Positions 21,076 through 32,272 of a DNA stretch of 64,000 nucleotides are shown here, one piece after another. The stretch is from Megascapheus bottae (Eukaryota; Chordata; Mammalia; Rodentia; Geomyidae), in the NCBI GenBank assembly GCA_024803745.1, contig JANJXV010000004.1, positions 45,879,358 to 45,943,357 of the forward strand, given 5' to 3'. The notes below the pieces were generated by a model. That model was not told the origin of the DNA and searched no databases. It was given only the letters and a program-made list of their open reading frames with translations. A program made the position numbers and the translations under genes. Every line of letters begins with the position of its first letter. Position 1 is the stretch's first letter.

Positions 21076-22030
21076 TTCCATGACTTTTAAGGACCCTGTT
21101 TAGAAATGGTTTGCATCTTTCCTGTTCGTGTGATTTCTTTCTCAGGCTTTAGAAGATCTGTGTGGATCCAGAATTCACATGGGGAAAATGGATACTCAAG
21201 GAATGTCTCCGGCCTGTTGCTTGATTTTATTCTGTGAGCTGAGAAGGGTGGTATAGTTTTAAAAATTTGGAGTTTAGCAAAAGGAGAAAAACATTTCATC
21301 AAGCATGAAAATGAATGCAATGTTTTTGTAAATGAAGTTTTATTTGGACAAAATTGCTGTATTTGTTTATGTCATTTCTGTGACTGCTTTCAGATCAGCA
21401 GGCAATGCTGAGTAATGGTGACAAGAGACTATGATTTTGTCTGCTCCTTTACGGAGACAGATAGTTACAGAAGGATCAGAAACCCATGTGTCCAAGTAAA
21501 AGCTCCAGAGTTAGTTTCAGAGGTGTTATTTTCTTGTTCAGTTGTCTGCAGATTGTGTGTTTGGATCCCAGAGCCACTGCATGCTCATGCCTGTAGCAAG
21601 CATGATGCTCAAGTCACTCCCAGCGTGGCTGGTGTCACCAGTGGCTATTAGGGCACACACAGAAAATGTCTTACCTCTAATATGCAGGCTTTCACCTGTG
21701 ATCCTGGATATTTCAGAGTTCAAGCAAGGACTAGCAAGAAAAAAAATGGATAGCGGTTTCAAAAATACTTAACAAATGCCTCCAAATTACACAACAAAAT
21801 GTCCATTCTCTTAGCAAACAATGAGCTTCCAACCCTATCTAGCCATTAATAGTCTTTCAGTAAAGGAAGGTAAAGGGACAGGGAACAGGAAACACTTCAA
21901 GATGTGTAACTTAAGATAAACTAAGGCGTTAAAACATTCCTATCCTCCGAGTTTGTCTACCTCAAGGAATTCATTTTAAGGAGATAATATTGACAGATAT
22001 ATTGTGGTTTGTGCAAGACAACTTCTACTA
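21076..22030. other. Unique sequence
   Basis: No repeat consensus or gene recognised. Short open frames lack domain features. Confidence 0.5.
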
Positions 22031-22035
22031 TTGAT

Positions 22036-22226
22036 TTTTTTTGCCAGTCCTGGGGCTTCAACTCAGGGCCTGAGCACTGTCCTTGGGCTTTCTCAAGAAT
22101 AGAGCGCTACCACTTGTGCCACAACACCATTTCCAGGTTTTTCTATGTATGTGGTACTAAGGAATCAAACTCTGGTCTTCCTGTATGCTAGGCAAGCACT
22201 CTATTACTAGGCCAAACTCCCAGCCT
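22036..22226 (-). mobile_element. ID-dimer SINE
   Basis: Antisense copy from TTTTTTTTGCCAGTCCTGGG to CTAGGCCAAACTCCCAGCC; full length. Confidence 0.92.
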
Positions 22227-22324
22227 TGATGTTATTTCTAACAGAAAAAAAGAAATGTCTAACAGTAAATACTACCCAACCATTTAAATTATACTGTAAA
22301 AGAAAAACACCATGGAAACTGCTG

Positions 22325-22838
22325 AAGAGATATCATTAAGTGGAGTGAAATAGGCCAGCAAGCCAGACTCAAAGGAACATAGGCTCAATGGTTTCCCTCA
22401 TTTGCCAGAATCAGTAGAAACCTTGGACTCTTCTAGCACGGATTTGCAATAGAGCAAAACCTAAATACATAAGGCCATACAGTATGACTCTAAATGAAAG
22501 GACCTCTAGGATATAGAAACAAAAGCCATATAATGAATGATTGTTGTCCTTAATGTACTATGTTATCTCTCATCTCTTTTGCTGTCCCTTGGTTATCTCA
22601 TATTGTTACAGTATCTCACTTTGTTATCTGATATATTGGATATATGCGTATTTGGTTATTTGAAATTGGATAGGAAAGGGGGGAAAACAAGATGACGGTG
22701 GGGGTGGGAGGGAGGGAAATGGGGACCAAGACATGAGAAAGGGTATCAATGTATGTGAAGTAATGCACCTTCCATCTGGGGAATGTAATGTAACCCTTCT
22801 ATTAATTACAATAAAAAATAGATGGAAAAAAAAGAATA
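22325..22838 (+). mobile_element. 5'-truncated LINE-1 3' end
   Basis: Starts near GCCAGACTCAAAGGAACATAG and runs through the L1 3'UTR with the G-rich patch to ATTACAATAAAAAATAG and an A-rich tail. It is the same subfamily as the 8060 and 43110 copies. No clear target duplication was found. Confidence 0.88.
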
Positions 22839-22839
22839 T

Positions 22840-23150
22840 GGAAGTAAAAGCCTAAGCTGTTGATATACTCCTGAGCGCCTAGCTCAAAGAAAGAGGACCA
22901 ATCATCAAGGCTCTCAAAAAAAGAACCAATCAGCAATTTCTTTCCCCCACTCCGCATCTCTAGTAACCCTACAGAAGCCTGTCTTCAACTCAGTTCTGGC
23001 ACAGCTGCAACAGCAATGCAAGATCCCCTGCTCAGTAGCTGGGTTTTTTAATGGTGTCTTTAATAAAACTTTGTTTTTTTCCTAGGCTTCTGTGTTGGTA
23101 AATCCTTTAACTAACCTATGGCTCAGAAAACAAATCATGCCACAGACCTA
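22840..23150 (+). mobile_element. LTR-like fragment (possible solo LTR of an endogenous retrovirus)
   Basis: Contains CCAATCATC and CCAATCAG about 35 bp apart. About 150 bp further on is a poly(A) signal AATAAA (23062-23067) followed by T-rich sequence and a U5-like end rich in CTTCTGTGTTGGTAAATCC. Such an arrangement is typical of retroviral U3-R-U5. The family is not recognised, no internal viral genes flank it, and the L1 3' end abuts its left side. Confidence 0.5.
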
Positions 23151-24315
23151 CTTAACATCTTTTCTACTATAACATGTATTACATGAGTAATTGGGGAGAT
23201 GTATCTATCTAAACTTATTTCAACTGAAGAAACTTTGTACATTTAATGTTCTCATGAGTTTATCAGAAATCACATAATCCTTACCAATCATTTGAGCAAC
23301 ACTTTTTGAGTGAATCATGGTCTTTGTTTTCCCTGATGGGCTAAAAAATATTGCGTGATTTCTTCATGATGAAGAAAGAACATCTTGCTTTGATCTTTAT
23401 TACCTGGCTGCTGACTTAGATGCTCTGAAGTATTTAGAGAATTTCTACAACTCAGTGGATCACTTTGTTACTAATATTGTGACTTCAAGACAGCCAGAGG
23501 CCAGCATACTTTCTGAGATGGAATGATCCAGCCTTGAACAGAAATGGTCTTCTAAATTGGGGTAGGAACCTACAGCATGTGGTTTTCATTGACAGTCAGC
23601 CAGCTTCCCTACGCCCTGAAATGAATGTGTGCTCTTTCACCCTGCCCTGTGGGAGCCTCTCCGAGTGGGGCCTCATTGGGGAGAATTCCTTCAGTTCTCT
23701 AGTTCTTGTTACTGCAGCTTTTGTCTTGGTTGTCCACGAAGGAGTTTCTCCATCAACTCTGAAGAAAGTTGAATACTTATCTAGCATATGGGACTAGAGA
23801 TCTAGAGTATTTTGAGTTAGAACCTATTCAGTTTTTTCTCTTTTCTTTTCATTATCTATAAGAGATTTACTCTTTAATTCATTTATTTTTAGAGCCTGTT
23901 TATTTAAGCTTCTGCTTAATCTCTTGTATATAGGTCAAATCATAGTTTTAGCATTTCTGCTGTCAAGATGCTTCCTTTCCTTTCTCAGGATTCATTTGCT
24001 CTGGGTCGGATGCTAATAGGCAATGGGAGAGCCAGACTAGTCCTGGTTAGCATTCAGGGGCCAGGAGAGGGTTAGTCTTGTCAGTGTAAGACTCACTGTA
24101 GAGATTCCAGGGAGTGAGGAAAGACGCTGGCCCAGGCAGGCATGCCATCAGCCAGGGATACCATGACAAAGCAGTGGAGAGGAGGCCTGGGCTGTCAGTG
24201 CTCTGAGGTCCTCATGAAGGGTCAGTCAGTCCTGGGGGGGGGCAGGATGCCACCAGCAAATGAAGGTTCAAAGAAGATAGATGCTTTGTCTGAGAGTCAA
24301 GGTCAATTGTGAGTG
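23151..24315. other. Unique sequence
   Basis: No gene recognised. A frame at 23534-23797 is open for 87 codons but shows no family resemblance. Confidence 0.5.
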
Positions 24316-24317
24316 GT

Positions 24318-24430
24318 GTGAAGCACTGAAATGGGCACGGGCTTTGGAGTTAGACAGACCTGGCTTCATCAGTGATCAACTGTGTTATTGGCAAAACCAT
24401 CAGGGCCTTTATCTGTGAGTAGAGCTAACA
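24318..24430 (+). repeat. MIR SINE
   Basis: GGGCACGGGCTTTGGAGTTAGACAGACCTGG followed by TGATCAACTGTGTTATTGGCAAAACC follows the MIR consensus core order (tRNA-like head, then CTGTGTGACCTTGGGCAA). It is ancient and shared across mammals. Confidence 0.8.
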
Positions 24431-24840
24431 TTCCTAGCTCTACTCACAGGGAAGAACATCTCTTCTGGCTCAGGTCAGCTTTAGAATTGGGAGTGGCATA
24501 GGGCATGACAGGTGGTCTTCTTTGGCCTAGTGAGGGGCTTCCTGTGCTAGTGTCAGAAACCAGTCTCATCTCTACTAGTGTTGGTAGGAATTTCAGCAAA
24601 GTTTCCATTGGGTTCTTACTCCTTTTCTAATGGCTTTTCTTCAAGGACCCAAAGATTTTCTTCTTGATTTGATTGGAGTCTGGGATGAATAGAAAGAAAT
24701 GGAGCTAGTCTAAAGTTTGAATTGTAGGGAGAATTTCAAGATGAGGTAGACATTCTTGCAAAGAAATAAAATTATGTCTTGAGCTCAAGTCTTGACTCAA
24801 ATCTATAATCTTTACTATTTTGAAAGAAAAGATCAGGGGA
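24431..24840. other. Unique sequence
   Basis: Short perfect inverted repeat at 24416-24445 (GAGTAGAGCTA pair around ACATTCC). No gene seen. Confidence 0.45.
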
Positions 24841-24844
24841 TCAG

Positions 24845-25045
24845 CTAGGCTCTGGTGACTCAGGTGTAGAATCCTAGCTACTCAAGAGGCTGAGATCTGA
24901 GGAATATAGTTTGAACCCCAGGCAGGAAAGTATGTGAGAGTTTTATCTCCAATTAGTTACCCAAAAAGGCAGAAGTGGCATTGTGTGGCTCAAATGGTAG
25001 ATTGCTAACCTTGAGCAGTTCAAGCCCCAGGACTGGTGGGCACAC
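24845..25045 (+). mobile_element. B1-ID composite SINE
   Basis: AGAATCCTAGCTACTCAAGAGGCTGAGATCTGAGG, then GAGTTTTATCTCCAATTAG, then GTGTGGCTCAAATGGTAG and TTCAAGCCCCAGGACTGG. The ID half is shortened. Confidence 0.85.
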
Positions 25046-25154
25046 ACAATCAAGATCAGGTGACCATGGGTTGAAGTCCACAGGTCATAAAGGCATATAT
25101 GTTTGTGCAATTCCATCTCAATCAATAACTAGGCATGGCATTGCATGCATATTA

Positions 25155-25395
25155 TCCTCACAATGGCTGGGTATAGCAGTATGTGCCTGTCATCATCCTG
25201 TCATCACATGGGTATTCACATGTAGTGGCTGGAACCCTTTGCCTGCCCCGGTGGATACAAAGTGAGACCCTATCTTGAACATCACCAAGAACAAAAGAGA
25301 CTAACATTGTGGCTTCAGTGGTAGAGGGGCCTGCCTTGCAAGCAGGCATGCTTGAGTTCAATCTCCATTTCCATTAAATAAATAAATGGTAATCA
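25155..25395 (+). mobile_element. Old B1+ID SINE remnant
   Basis: GGCTGGGTATAGCAGTATGTGCCTG and AGTGAGACCCTATCTTGAAC resemble a B1-type monomer. GTGGTAGAGGGGCCTGCCTTGCAAGCAGGCATG then gives an ID-like part with a AAATAAATAAAT tail. Confidence 0.55.
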
Positions 25396-26890
25396 TGGAA
25401 AGGAAAAAAGAAATAAAATTATGAACATTTGTTTAGGGAGACAGTAAAAATGTAGATAGTTCATGTGACACATTGTTTTTCCATTTCAATTAAAGAAATT
25501 AGACTTATTCTTACGGTATGTTACCTATTGCATGTCATCTGAAAAGATCAATTGAAGTCAATACTTTTTATTAGCTCATAAAACTGCTACCCCTGAAACC
25601 GATTCAGCAGGCCTTTAGAAATTCCCAATTTCCTGTGGTACCTACAGATTAGTGTTACTGCTTTGAGGCCCACAGAAACTGGGCTTGTCTAACTTGATGT
25701 ACATAATGGGTCCCAGTGTGTGCTTGAGCGTGCATAGTAGACACTCTACCAAAGGGTTGTTGGGCTAAATGGGTTGATAAATGACACCTTAGATGAATGC
25801 AGTCCATTTCATGAATACTCAAAGAGCATCAAGATTTATGAAGCAATACATAAGATGGCAGTGGTGGTTCAGATGTAAAGGAATTCACACTATAAATGAT
25901 TTCATATTTTATAGAGTAAAATTGACTGAAGGGAAAGCTCCAATACAACACCCCAAATTAGGAATTCCATCCATTTTGGGGAAACATGGCAGTTTCCTTA
26001 ATTGAAGAACATAGATATTGGTTTGATTGTTGTAAAAAAAATCATGGTTGGTTTTTTCCTGATGGGAAAGAAACATTCCTGGTTTTGCTATGGACTTAAA
26101 ACCCAAATTCCTGGGATCAGAATTCTAAGGTTTTCTCCAGTGAACTCTCTGTAGATCCTCTACACTGTTTCTATCTGTTTCTATGCTTTGGCATGTGGTG
26201 GAGCACTGGAATTGAGTATGGTTCCCAGGTAGAATTGGAGCACCTGGACAGTAATGTTGGTATATGAGTCCATGACTTCTAGTAGCCACCCTTCTTGGTT
26301 TTGGAACTTCTTCCTGCCCCTAGCATTCCTGGGTGGCAGAGAGAGACTGTAGGTCTAGGGAAATCCAAGGTTTAGAAGCAAGACTTCAGTGAAATAGGCA
26401 TGTACCTGGTGTAGATTCCCCAAATGCAAGAGAAGTGGGTTCTATCCTGTCCTACAATGTTCAATCCAGGAATCTATTTTCCATTTCCCAGAAGAAGTTG
26501 ATTAGCAATAGCAACAGCCATGTCACTGACATATTTGAAGCATGGCTTGTGGATCACAAAGATCATGAACCAGAGCATTCTATGATCATGATTGGTGGTC
26601 ACAGAGACATAGTTTTAGCTATAAAGGCTGTCTATTGGGTTTGAGCCTTTCTAGAGATCAAGCATAGGAACCTATAGAATAGGTTCTTTACATAGGGACT
26701 TTATTTTTAGAATACAATCATAAGCAATATTATTTCAGTATATTGATCTGTATCAAGCTATTACACGTTTATCAATAACTCATTTCTTATGTTTCTGATA
26801 TCTCTCCCCTCTGTGCATTCTGAGGCAGTGTCTTGCTGGGCTATGCTTTATTCCCTGTGTACCTGCTTCTCTGCCTTTCCTTAGTTTCTT
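25396..26890. other. Unique sequence, 1.5 kb
   Basis: No repeat or gene recognised; short open frames only. Confidence 0.5.
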
Positions 26891-26895
26891 TATGA

Positions 26896-27141
26896 GTTCT
26901 CATTTCTTTTTAAAATTTTTTTTAGTTTATTTTTATATTATTGTTGTGATGTACAGAGGTGTTACAGTTACATTCATCAGGTAGTGGGTACATTACCTCT
27001 TGAACATTGCTACCGCTTCCCATGTTTTTCTCCCACTTTCCTTCCCCTCACTGCCTCCCACTAATCTTGTTTTTCCCTTTCCTTCCCTCTTTCAAATAAA
27101 CAGCATATATAATATTCCAGGTAATGTGTTCCCATTTCTTT
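26896..27141 (-). mobile_element. Old 5'-truncated LINE-1 3' end
   Basis: Antisense L1 3'UTR (ACAGAGGTGTTACAGTTACATTC to CTTGTTTTTCCCTTTCC). Flanks 26896-26909 and 27128-27141 match at 13 of 14 bases (GTTCYCATTTCTTT), a plausible target duplication. Only about 220 bp long. Confidence 0.8.
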
Positions 27142-27194
27142 ACCTGGAAATCTTCTGCCTTGCATAGATCTAATTCTCTTCTCTTCCCTTCCCT

Positions 27195-27228
27195 TCCTCT
27201 CTCTTTCTCGTTCTCTCTCTCTCTCTTA
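27195..27228. repeat. (TC)n short microsatellite
   Basis: CT-rich tract at the T-rich tail of the next antisense SINE. Confidence 0.85.
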
Positions 27229-27244
27229 AAAAAAAGAACAAAGT

Positions 27245-27437
27245 TTTTTGTATGCCAAGTCCCGCTTGGCTTTTTCACTCAGGGCTGGTACTTTACTACT
27301 TGAGTCATGCCTTCACTTCTGGCTTTTTAGCAGTTAGAGATAAGAGTTTCATAGACTTTCCTGCCCAGGCTGGCTTTGAATCTTGGCCTCCTGAGTAGCT
27401 AGGATTACAGATGTGAGCCATTGGCACCTAGCTAAAG
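27245..27437 (-). mobile_element. B1-ID composite SINE
   Basis: Antisense. CACTCAGGGCTGGTACTTTACTACTTGAG is a shortened ID half; AGATAAGAGTTTCATAGACTTTCC to GGATTACAGATGTGAGCC is the B1 part. Confidence 0.85.
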
Positions 27438-27479
27438 TCACCTTTTGAGGCTGAAGTACATGGTGATTCTCTTTCTATT

Positions 27480-27550
27480 TTCCACATTGCCTGGCACAGT
27501 ACTATTCAGATAGGAGATATTCAGTATCTATTTATTTAATAAATGAAACA
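27480..27550 (+). repeat. MIR/L2 3'-end remnant
   Basis: TTGCCTGGCACAGTACTATTCAG...ATTTATTTAATAAATGAAAC resembles the shared MIR/L2 tail (GTGCCTGGCACATAGTAG...AATAAATG). Confidence 0.5.
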
Positions 27551-28500
27551 ATGCACGCCGAATGACTCGCTTGTCACCTTATACTTTATCAGTGCAGGTT
27601 TAGGCAGAACACATCCCAGAAAGAAACTATGCAGTCTGCAGCTCAGAGGAGGAGCTTAAAAGATGTTAGTGGAATAAAAGGACATTTGGCAGAAACAACA
27701 CATTTGTAAGACTGACTGCGCAGCAGAGTTTATAATCAGACTTGAGTTCAGTTTGAATCACTTGATCCATTGGTATTTGAGAAAGAATGCTCATTCTGCT
27801 GGCTGTTTGGAGCCAGAGCCAGTTAGATAGACCTTATGGAGACAGCCAGCACAGTGTGTCAGTGTGGCCTGGTCCCTGTCTCTGTGAATGAGCCTCAGGA
27901 CTGGCCAGCGGCAAGCGAGAGGCCTGTCTCTCTGACAGCTGTCAGCTGCCCATAGACGCAGGAAACCAAGTCAAGTTGTAGCCTAAAAAATTCAGAGTAC
28001 TCGGAATCACTGAAGGGAAAACTTAAAATCCCTCAGATAATGCTCTAGGGCCTGATCTCAGCCGGAAGAACCCCCGAGGGGACTGGGGCCTGGCTGGACT
28101 CCATGGGTTTGGGGAGAGGGGTGCTCAGATACTCTTGGGAATAGATGCTGAGGTCCCAGTTCAGACTCTCTGCTGCTACTTGAAGTCCTTTCACTCGGGT
28201 GGATGGGATGTTCCAGGGACCAAGTCGGTAGAAAAAATGAGCCTTATGAATTAGGATGAGCCTTCATGGACCTGAAGTGGCAGCGAGGTGGGGGAGGGGA
28301 GGACGCTAACTTGACTAAGTGGCTGCCTGTCCACCAGCTCACAGGGCACCCTGGAGATGAAATAGCCTGAACCACATGATGCCAGTTGTCCAACCATGCT
28401 CAGCCTCAGCTGTTCTTGATGATGGAGGATGGTGAGGAAGAATATGGGAGAGAGCTTAGGATGTACCCTAAATAAAAGTATAGCCTTTTGTCTCATGTAT
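27551..28500. other. Unique sequence with MEIS/TGIF-type palindrome
   Basis: Balanced-composition unique stretch. It contains the palindrome TGACAGCTGTCA (27933-27944) with a further CAGCTG just downstream. No coding pattern. Confidence 0.5.
27933..27944. promoter_or_regulatory. TGACAGCTGTCA palindrome (MEIS/TGIF-type dimer site)
   Basis: Perfect 12-mer made of two inverted TGACAG half-sites, the known preference of TALE homeodomain dimers; the central CAGCTG is also an E-box. The match is seen directly; function is inference. Confidence 0.4.
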
Positions 28501-28570
28501 CTTTCCTCCCTCTCCCTCTCCCTCTCCCTCTCCATCTCCCTCTCCCTCTGCTTCTCTCTCTCTTTTTCCC
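28500..28570. repeat. (CCCTCT)n microsatellite
   Basis: Roughly eight CCCTCT units with CCATCT and CTGCTT variants, pyrimidine on the plus strand. Confidence 0.95.
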
Positions 28571-28584
28571 TGTGTCCACCCCTA

Positions 28585-28815
28585 CCATCTCAGCTCAGAG
28601 TCTAGGCACTGTTCCTCAACTTTTTTACTCAGGGTTGGTGCTCTACCATTTGATCCATAGTTCTGCTTTTGGCATTTTGCTAGTTAATTAGAGATAAGAG
28701 TTTTACAGAGTTTCCTGCCTGGGCTAGCTTTGGAACCACAATACTCAGATCTTAGCCTACTGAGTAGATAGAGTTATAGTTGAGAGAGCGAGAGAGCCAC
28801 AAGTGCCTGGTGCTC
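28585..28815 (-). mobile_element. B1-ID composite SINE
   Basis: Antisense, from CAGAGTCTAGGCACTGTTCC to GAGTAGATAGAGTTATAG. A GAGA insertion (28780-28800) breaks the last 15 bp. Confidence 0.82.
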
Positions 28816-28880
28816 GCTCGCCCTCTCTGTCTCTGTCTCTGTCTCTGTCTCTGTCTCTCTCTCTCCCCTCCTTCTTCTTC
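28816..28880. repeat. (CTGTCT)n / CTT microsatellite
   Basis: CTCTGT hexamers followed by CT and CTTCTTCTT. Confidence 0.93.
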
Positions 28881-29325
28881 TTCATTCCATTATAACTTGA
28901 GAGGAGTAATAAAGTGTAAATATTCTTATTCTTGATGATTCTAGTGTGTTATGCTTAGCGTGGACCAACTGTTAATTAACCATAAGTCAACTGGGCTGTG
29001 GATTGAATGCTACAGAGAAACATGAATGCACACATAAGGATCCTTAGCTCCTTGTCAGGATCAGGGAACTTTTACTTCTAATTCCTCTCCAGAGTTTGTC
29101 TAAGTCCCAGATTATGAGGCTTGCCTTCTCCTCATACTGTTAGCTTGGCTGAGACCTGTCCTCACCTCAGATCCCAGGGCCAGAGAAGTCTCCAGTGAAG
29201 AAATCCTAAGTACTATTGACTGAGTTGCCAGAGGCCCGTAAGGCAGACTTTGAAGCAGTGGGTTGATGGAAATGATACTGTGCATTCTTATCTCCCGCAA
29301 AGAAGCAGAAAAAAGATACTTTACA
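28881..29325. other. Unique sequence
   Basis: Nothing recognised. Confidence 0.45.
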
Positions 29326-29327
29326 AA

Positions 29328-29600
29328 ATTGCCAGGCTCTGTTGTAATCTCATGTACTCAAGAGGTGCAATGGAGATGAGAAAGCTTTCGGTTTGAGACC
29401 AGTCTGGGAAAGATCGTCTCTTAACAAATACGTAGAGTATGATTACAGCTCTTTAGGAGGCAAAACATCCAATCCAAACAAACAAACAAACAAAGCCTAA
29501 AAGCCAAGAGAACTATGAGTATAACTCAAGTGGTTGAATCCTTCCTAGTAAGCCTGTCATCTCCAGTTCAAAACCCTAGTTCTGCCAAACAAAGAGACAG
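29328..29600 (+). mobile_element. Old B1+ID SINE remnant
   Basis: CAGGCTCTGTTGTAATCTCATGTACTCAAGAGG and GGTTTGAGACCAGTCTGGG represent a B1-like core. A (CAAA)n linker and ATAACTCAAGTGGTTGAATCC give an ID-like part. Confidence 0.55.
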
Positions 29601-30130
29601 ACTTACCTGGGATAATCCCATACGACTCAGAAACGTAATTAAAGTCTTCATAATTTTCAGTACTAAAAAAAAGCTTAAAATTTAAATATATACACAATCT
29701 CAGAGAAACAGGCATGTTATGTAGTTAATGAGCTTTAACACATATTTGTTTCGTTGGGGGGACTGGGAACAATAAGAAAATAAAAATGTGCATGCCAAAT
29801 TTTTGTTAAGGAGTGGGGGAGGGAGAGAAAGCCTTTTTAACTCACAGATAAGTGAGAATTCTCTTCCATCACAGCTTTGTTGCCAACTACACTTTTTATT
29901 ACTTTATGAATTTCTCTACATAGCCTTCTTAAAGAATCATGTTGCAAAGGAACTGGGAAGGGCTTTGTGTGAGCCTGGATCTCTGTCAGTTACAGTGAGG
30001 AGAAACATGTTTTTAATGTACACATGTAGATGGTTGCTGCTCCATATTGGTATCTATATCTGTGAATCAAGTGTTATGGCTTGGATTTGTGTATTTTACT
30101 GTTGCAAACTTTACACAAAAATAGTCATGT
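29601..30130. other. Unique sequence
   Basis: The 123-codon open frame at 29788-30159 is hydrophobic/cysteine-rich and runs into the following SINE. It lacks any recognised domain and is probably chance. Confidence 0.5.
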
Positions 30131-30385
30131 TGCTGGGTGTCAGTGGCTCAGGACTATAATTCTAAGGATTGTGATTTGAAGCCAGCTTAGGCAAGACAGT
30201 CTGTGAAACTAGTATCTCCAGTTACTCCCTTACACTAAAAAACAAACAAACAAAACAAAAAACAGAAATGGCTCAAGTAGTAGGGCACCAATTTTGAGCA
30301 AAGAAGCTAAAGGACAGCACCCAGGCCTTGAGTTCAAGCCCCAGTACCAGCAAACATACGAATAGCAACAACAACTAAAAAAAAA
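30131..30385 (+). mobile_element. B1-ID composite SINE
   Basis: TGCTGGGTGTCAGTGGCTCAGGAC to TCTCCAGTTACTCCC, an A-rich (CAAA)n linker, then ATGGCTCAAGTAGTAGGGC and TTGAGTTCAAGCCCCAGTACC with an A-rich tail. Confidence 0.87.
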
Positions 30386-30464
30386 ACTAGCTATGTTTCT
30401 ATTCCAAGTACTTCTCACCTTTGATAAAGGAATGAGCTTAAATGCTTATCAACAAGGAGATTAT

Positions 30465-30574
30465 AGAAGGTTGCTGCGTGCCTGTAGTCCTGGCTACTTA
30501 GAAGGCTGAGATCTGAGGATTGCTGTTTGAAGCCAGCCCAGGTAGGGAAGCTCATGAGATCCTTCCAATTAGCT

Positions 30575-30580
<6 letters not shown>
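30465..30580 (+). mobile_element. B1 part of a composite SINE
   Basis: CTGCGTGCCTGTAGTCCTGGCTACTTAGAAGGCTGAG to TCCAATTAGCTAATT. The ID half is absent and replaced by a CT microsatellite. Confidence 0.82.

Positions 30581-30632
<52 letters not shown>
30580..30632. repeat. (CT)n microsatellite
   Basis: About 25 CT units directly after the B1 module. Confidence 0.97.
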
Positions 30633-30638
<6 letters not shown>

Positions 30639-30849
30639 GTCACACACAGGTTATTCCAGCATTAGATTATGGACTTCTATAGGCCTTGGATGTAAGTGAG
30701 GTGATGTAATTCGAAGTATGGCGGAAGAAGGTTTAGAATAAATGATGGAAAAAAACCCCATGACTGTTGGAAAGTGTTAGTTCCTGAAGCAGAGTTACAA
30801 TGAAGAAATCCATCCCATTATCACATTGTGGGGACTCCTTCCTTGGTAC

Positions 30850-31322
30850 TTATGGCAACAGAATAATGGCTGCTAAGATGTCCATGTTCTAATTCCCAGA
30901 ACCTGGGAACACGCTAACCTTACATGTTTGAAGGAGCATTGCGGAGACAATCTCCTTAAGGTCCTTGAGATGGGGAGTTAGCCTGGATCAAGCAGGTGGA
31001 CCCTGTCTAAATCACATGGGATATTAGGAGCAGAGAACCTTTCTGGTGAAATCAGAGAGAGAAGTAGTTTCAGAAAACCAGTAGGAGAAATGCAGTGTTG
31101 CTACATGGTAGAAGGAGGGAGTGACAAACCAAGGAATGCAGATTGCCTTTGGAATCTGGAAGAAAGCAAAGAAATGGATTCTCTTGTCCTGACTCCAGAA
31201 ACAAATGTAGTTTTGTTCACAGTAGTTTTATAGCAGAGCTGTAAAATAACAAATTTAAGTTGTTTTAAGCCACCAAATTTGTGGTAATTTGTTATTACAA
31301 ACGTCCATAGGAAACTAATATA
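30850..31322 (+). mobile_element. MLT1-type LTR (ERVL-MaLR)
   Basis: The order matches MLT1: ATGTCCATGTTCTAATTCCCAGAACC, CTTGAGATGGGGAGTTAGCCTGG, AGCAGAGAACCTTTCTGG, CCAAGGAATGCAG, and the diagnostic 3' end GTTGTTTTAAGCCACCAAATTTGTGGTAATTTGTTA followed by AACTAATATAG. It is an old solo LTR; no internal region is visible. Confidence 0.85.
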
Positions 31323-32080
31323 GTAAAAATAAGAACAGAAACTGGACTAAATGACTTGAGCTCTCTCAGAGTTCTACAATTCTTTAAATCTAAACTGGCG
31401 TTCTAAACACTTTTTTCTCATATGGATAATTTCCCCATTAGTTTTCACATTTTCTGGAAAAATGTGACAGCATAAAACATTTAAGCCAAGACAAATAGAC
31501 TTAATGAGTTAGCTTATCTTGATTTTTCTCCACCATTTCTCAGGGATCAAAGATACACTTCAAATGCGTGTCCCCTGTATGTTGTCAAGGTTTTGTGCCC
31601 TAGGCCCTTCAGAAATTAACTTTCACATGTTCCTTTTCAGTTGCCAGGATGGGTCAATGACACCTTCACAGGTGTGATTTAATTAAGGCATGAGTGACAG
31701 TGAAACCGGTGGTAGCTACTGCACAAGTGATGCTGGAAGGAGAGGATCTGGCTGATTCTGAGACTTGGTTAGTTCTTCCAGGAGAACAGCCCCTCCCCTC
31801 TTCCTCTTCATTTGCCTGAAAACACCTAACTGCTAATCACCTGACTGTGAGTTAGCAAAGGACTCCAGGCTCTGAGGTCACTTACTCAACTGCTGTGGTC
31901 ATTTCCTGAACTGCCCGCTTTTCTGCCTGACCATATGGCAGCTTTCCTTTCCTTTCCTACTGATGGTACATCAGGGGACATGTAAAAGCAGATGTCATGT
32001 CAGATCTTACTTCACCCCAAATCTCACAGAATTTCTCAGTAAAAGGATCTCTTAGAGAAGTAGCCATTAGGCAACCCCCC
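31323..32080. other. Unique sequence
   Basis: No gene or repeat recognised. Confidence 0.5.
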
Positions 32081-32083
32081 CTC

Positions 32084-32272
32084 TCTTTTTGCCAATCCTG
32101 GGGCTTGTATTCAGGGCTTGAGCACTGTCCTTGGCTTTCTTAAGGGTAGAGCTCAACCACTTGAGCCACAGCACCTCTTCTGGCTTTTTCTGTGTATGTG
32201 GTACCAAGGAATTGAACTGGATCTTTATGCATACGCAAGCATTCTACCACTAGGCCAAACTCTTGGCCCCAG
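32084..32272 (-). mobile_element. ID-dimer SINE
   Basis: Antisense copy from TTTTTGCCAATCCTGGGGC to CTAGGCCAAACTCTTGGCC; AGGCAA flanks both sides as a short duplication. Confidence 0.9.

Noticed and set aside
29788..30159. 123-codon hydrophobic frame
   Set aside because: No recognised domain, ends in a SINE, no promoter, splice or poly(A) context; probably chance.
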